Shown here piece by piece: positions 4,346 to 5,874 of a DNA stretch of 5,874 nt. The notes under the pieces were generated by a model that did not search any database, was not told the DNA's origin, and saw only the letters and a program-made list of their open reading frames with translations. A program made the translations under genes and the position numbers. Source of the stretch: Bacteroidota bacterium (GTDB taxonomy: Bacteria > Bacteroidota > Bacteroidia > Chitinophagales > Saprospiraceae). The DNA lies in contig JAJRUR010000019.1 in assembly GCA_024277695.1 (NCBI GenBank), forward strand, positions 1 through 5,874. The letters run 5' to 3'. Position 1 is the stretch's first letter. Every line of letters starts with the position of its first letter.

Positions 4346-5874
4346 ATGAATCTCCATCGAGTCTTCCCCTTTCTGACTTGGTTACCCCTTGCAAAAAAGA
4401 CCTTAAAGGATGATTTGGTGGCCGGCATTACCGGGACGATCATCTCCATTCCTCAAGCGGTTGCTTTTGCGATTATAGCCGGATTGCCACCGGTATATGG
4501 ATTCTATACTGCGATCGTCACACCTATAGTCGCGGCGTTGTTTGGCTCTTCTTACCATCTGGTATCGGGTCCGGCTACAGCAATTTCGATCGTGATCTTT
4601 GCCACGATTACAAAATTTGCAGATCCGGTGACACAGGCGGAGAGTTACATAATGCTCACCTTTGTTCTGACCTTTTTGGCAGGGTTATTTCAGTTTTTGA
4701 TGGGCTTGGCGAGGATGGGCAAACTGGTAGATTTCGTGTCCCATTCTGTAGTCATCGGCTTTACGGCAGGGGCAGGTATTTTGATCGCTTTCAAACAGTT
4801 AAAATATGTATTTGGAATCGATGTACCTAGAGGGAGTCATTTTTATGAGATCGTCCTTTATATCTTTAAGCATATTAGGGAGACGAACTATTATATATTG
4901 GCTGTAGCCTTAGGAACCATAGCAGTTGCGCTCATCATCAAATTATTGATCAAACCCCTCTCCAAATATTATATGTTGATTTCGATTATTGCCGGAAGTA
5001 TTCTGGCGATCTTGCTCGGTGGGCCGGCCAACGGTATAGATTCGGTTGGAGAGATTCCAGCCAATCTACCCGTATTTAATGTCCCCGAACTAAATGTAAC
5101 TAATATTTCTAAGCTTTATTCGGGGGCGCTTATTATCGCCTTACTCGGGCTCATAGAAGCTGTTGCGATTGGTAGGGCCATAGCCCTCAAAACACATCAA
5201 AAGATTGATGGAAATCAAGAATTTATCGGGCAAGGTCTATCCAATATGACGGCCAGTTTTTTTTCCGGTTTTATGGGTAGTGGATCTTTTACACGTTCCG
5301 GTGTCAATCACCAAGCCGGGGCAAAAACTCCGATGGCTGCTATCTTTGCTGCATTGTTTTTGACCGTAACATTGCTCTCCTTTGCTTCTTATGCTGTCTA
5401 TCTGCCCAAAGCCGCCATGGGTGGTCTAATCGTCTTAGTAGGGTACAACTTAATCGACTTTCATCACATCAAACAGGTCATCCGATCGAGCAAACGAGAG
5501 CTTATCGTTATGGGGATTACTCTCGTAGGTACTTTATTCCTCGAGTTAGAAAACGCTTTGCTTTTCGGTATTTTGACTAGTTTGTTTTTCTACCTTGAGC
5601 GTACTTCCAAGCCCAATATCGCTATACTCGGACTAGACCAAAAACATCGATTTACCAATCTAGAACGATCGGATACTCTCCGAGTATGTCCTCAATTAAA
5701 AATCGTTCGTTTCGATGGTTCCATCTATTTTGGAGCATTAGAGGGGATTACTGACTTCTTTGCCAAACTATATGACAAAAACCGGATCAAACATGTCCTA
5801 TTGATCGCTAACGGGATAAACTTTGTTGATCTGGCAGGTGCTGAATGGCTTACGCACGAAGTATTAAAATGGCA
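4346..5874 (+). CDS. SulP family anion transporter with C-terminal STAS domain (3' partial)
   Basis: Inner-membrane SLC26/SulP carrier, a family that moves sulfate, bicarbonate or related anions. 509 residues are visible with no stop before the window ends. The N-terminus has the family opening DDLVAGITGTIISIPQAVAF (22-41), AGLPPVYGFYTA (45-56), LFGSSYHLVSGPATAIS (65-81), and many hydrophobic segments follow. The second conserved core, IGQGLSNMTASFFSGF then GSFTRSGVN (313-321) and GAKTP, forms the substrate-site half with the residues after GPATA. A cytoplasmic STAS domain starts near residue 440 (IVRFDGSIYFGA, 453-464) and includes LIANGINFVDLAGAEWL (486-502). Only its end is missing, probably some tens of residues. 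In the FVDLAG loop an Ala stands where many STAS domains have Ser or Thr before the Gly. Sulfate and bicarbonate cannot be told apart from sequence alone; no carbonic anhydrase or sulfate-assimilation gene is in view. It follows the DCC gene by 146 bp but has its own promoter. Confidence 0.93.
   Translation, partial: MNLHRVFPFLTWLPLAKKTLKDDLVAGITGTIISIPQAVAFAIIAGLPPVYGFYTAIVTPIVAALFGSSYHLVSGPATAISIVIFATITKFADPVTQAESYIMLTFVLTFLAGLFQFLMGLARMGKLVDFVSHSVVIGFTAGAGILIAFKQLKYVFGIDVPRGSHFYEIVLYIFKHIRETNYYILAVALGTIAVALIIKLLIKPLSKYYMLISIIAGSILAILLGGPANGIDSVGEIPANLPVFNVPELNVTNISKLYSGALIIALLGLIEAVAIGRAIALKTHQKIDGNQEFIGQGLSNMTASFFSGFMGSGSFTRSGVNHQAGAKTPMAAIFAALFLTVTLLSFASYAVYLPKAAMGGLIVLVGYNLIDFHHIKQVIRSSKRELIVMGITLVGTLFLELENALLFGILTSLFFYLERTSKPNIAILGLDQKHRFTNLERSDTLRVCPQLKIVRFDGSIYFGALEGITDFFAKLYDKNRIKHVLLIANGINFVDLAGAEWLTHEVLKW

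Noticed and set aside
1..5874. CRISPR array, insertion sequence, tRNA or rRNA, phage attachment site, toxin-antitoxin or defence system
   Set aside because: No regularly spaced repeats, transposase, structural RNA genes or defence-type domains are visible. Every long reading frame is explained by a housekeeping or widespread family.

Overview
The window looks like ordinary chromosomal DNA from a member of the Bacteroidota, probably not a close relative of Bacteroides. Three things point there. A DUF2480 protein is present, a family I know essentially only from this phylum. A YtxJ-type protein has the TRCPVS and HxSPQ signatures common in Bacteroidota. The sulP gene is preceded by TATCTTTG, a perfect match to the phylum's TAnnTTTG -7 promoter element, and no clear Shine-Dalgarno sequence precedes most genes. 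I cannot name a genus.

Layout, left to right. Bases 2-94 may hold the 3' tail of a plus-strand gene I cannot identify. Next comes a tight plus-strand pair, acyP (acylphosphatase) and ytxJ (bacillithiol-associated thioredoxin-fold protein), 4 bp apart. They converge, across only 27 bp, on a minus-strand pair: scpB (condensin subunit, transcribed first) and a DUF2480 gene. A divergent non-coding region of about 450 bp (1987-2438) follows. It holds two hairpins, a strong intrinsic terminator that faces left, and AT-rich DNA with promoter-like elements for radA. Then radA (DNA recombination and repair) and a DCC/DUF393 thiol-disulfide protein form a second plus-strand pair. A 146-bp gap with a good promoter leads into a SulP anion transporter, which runs off the right edge inside its STAS domain.

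How the genes relate: most are housekeeping genes. ScpB works with ScpA and SMC in chromosome compaction, and RadA acts in recombinational repair. YtxJ implies a bacillithiol-type low-molecular-weight thiol system. The DCC protein is a second small thiol-redox candidate. No step-by-step pathway joins these genes.

I see no mobile element, CRISPR array, toxin-antitoxin pair, defence island, tRNA or rRNA. The part least explained by known genes is 2149-2438. The leftward terminator there has no protein-coding gene in front of it, so a short minus-strand transcript is the best candidate for something undescribed. The evidence for it is modest.
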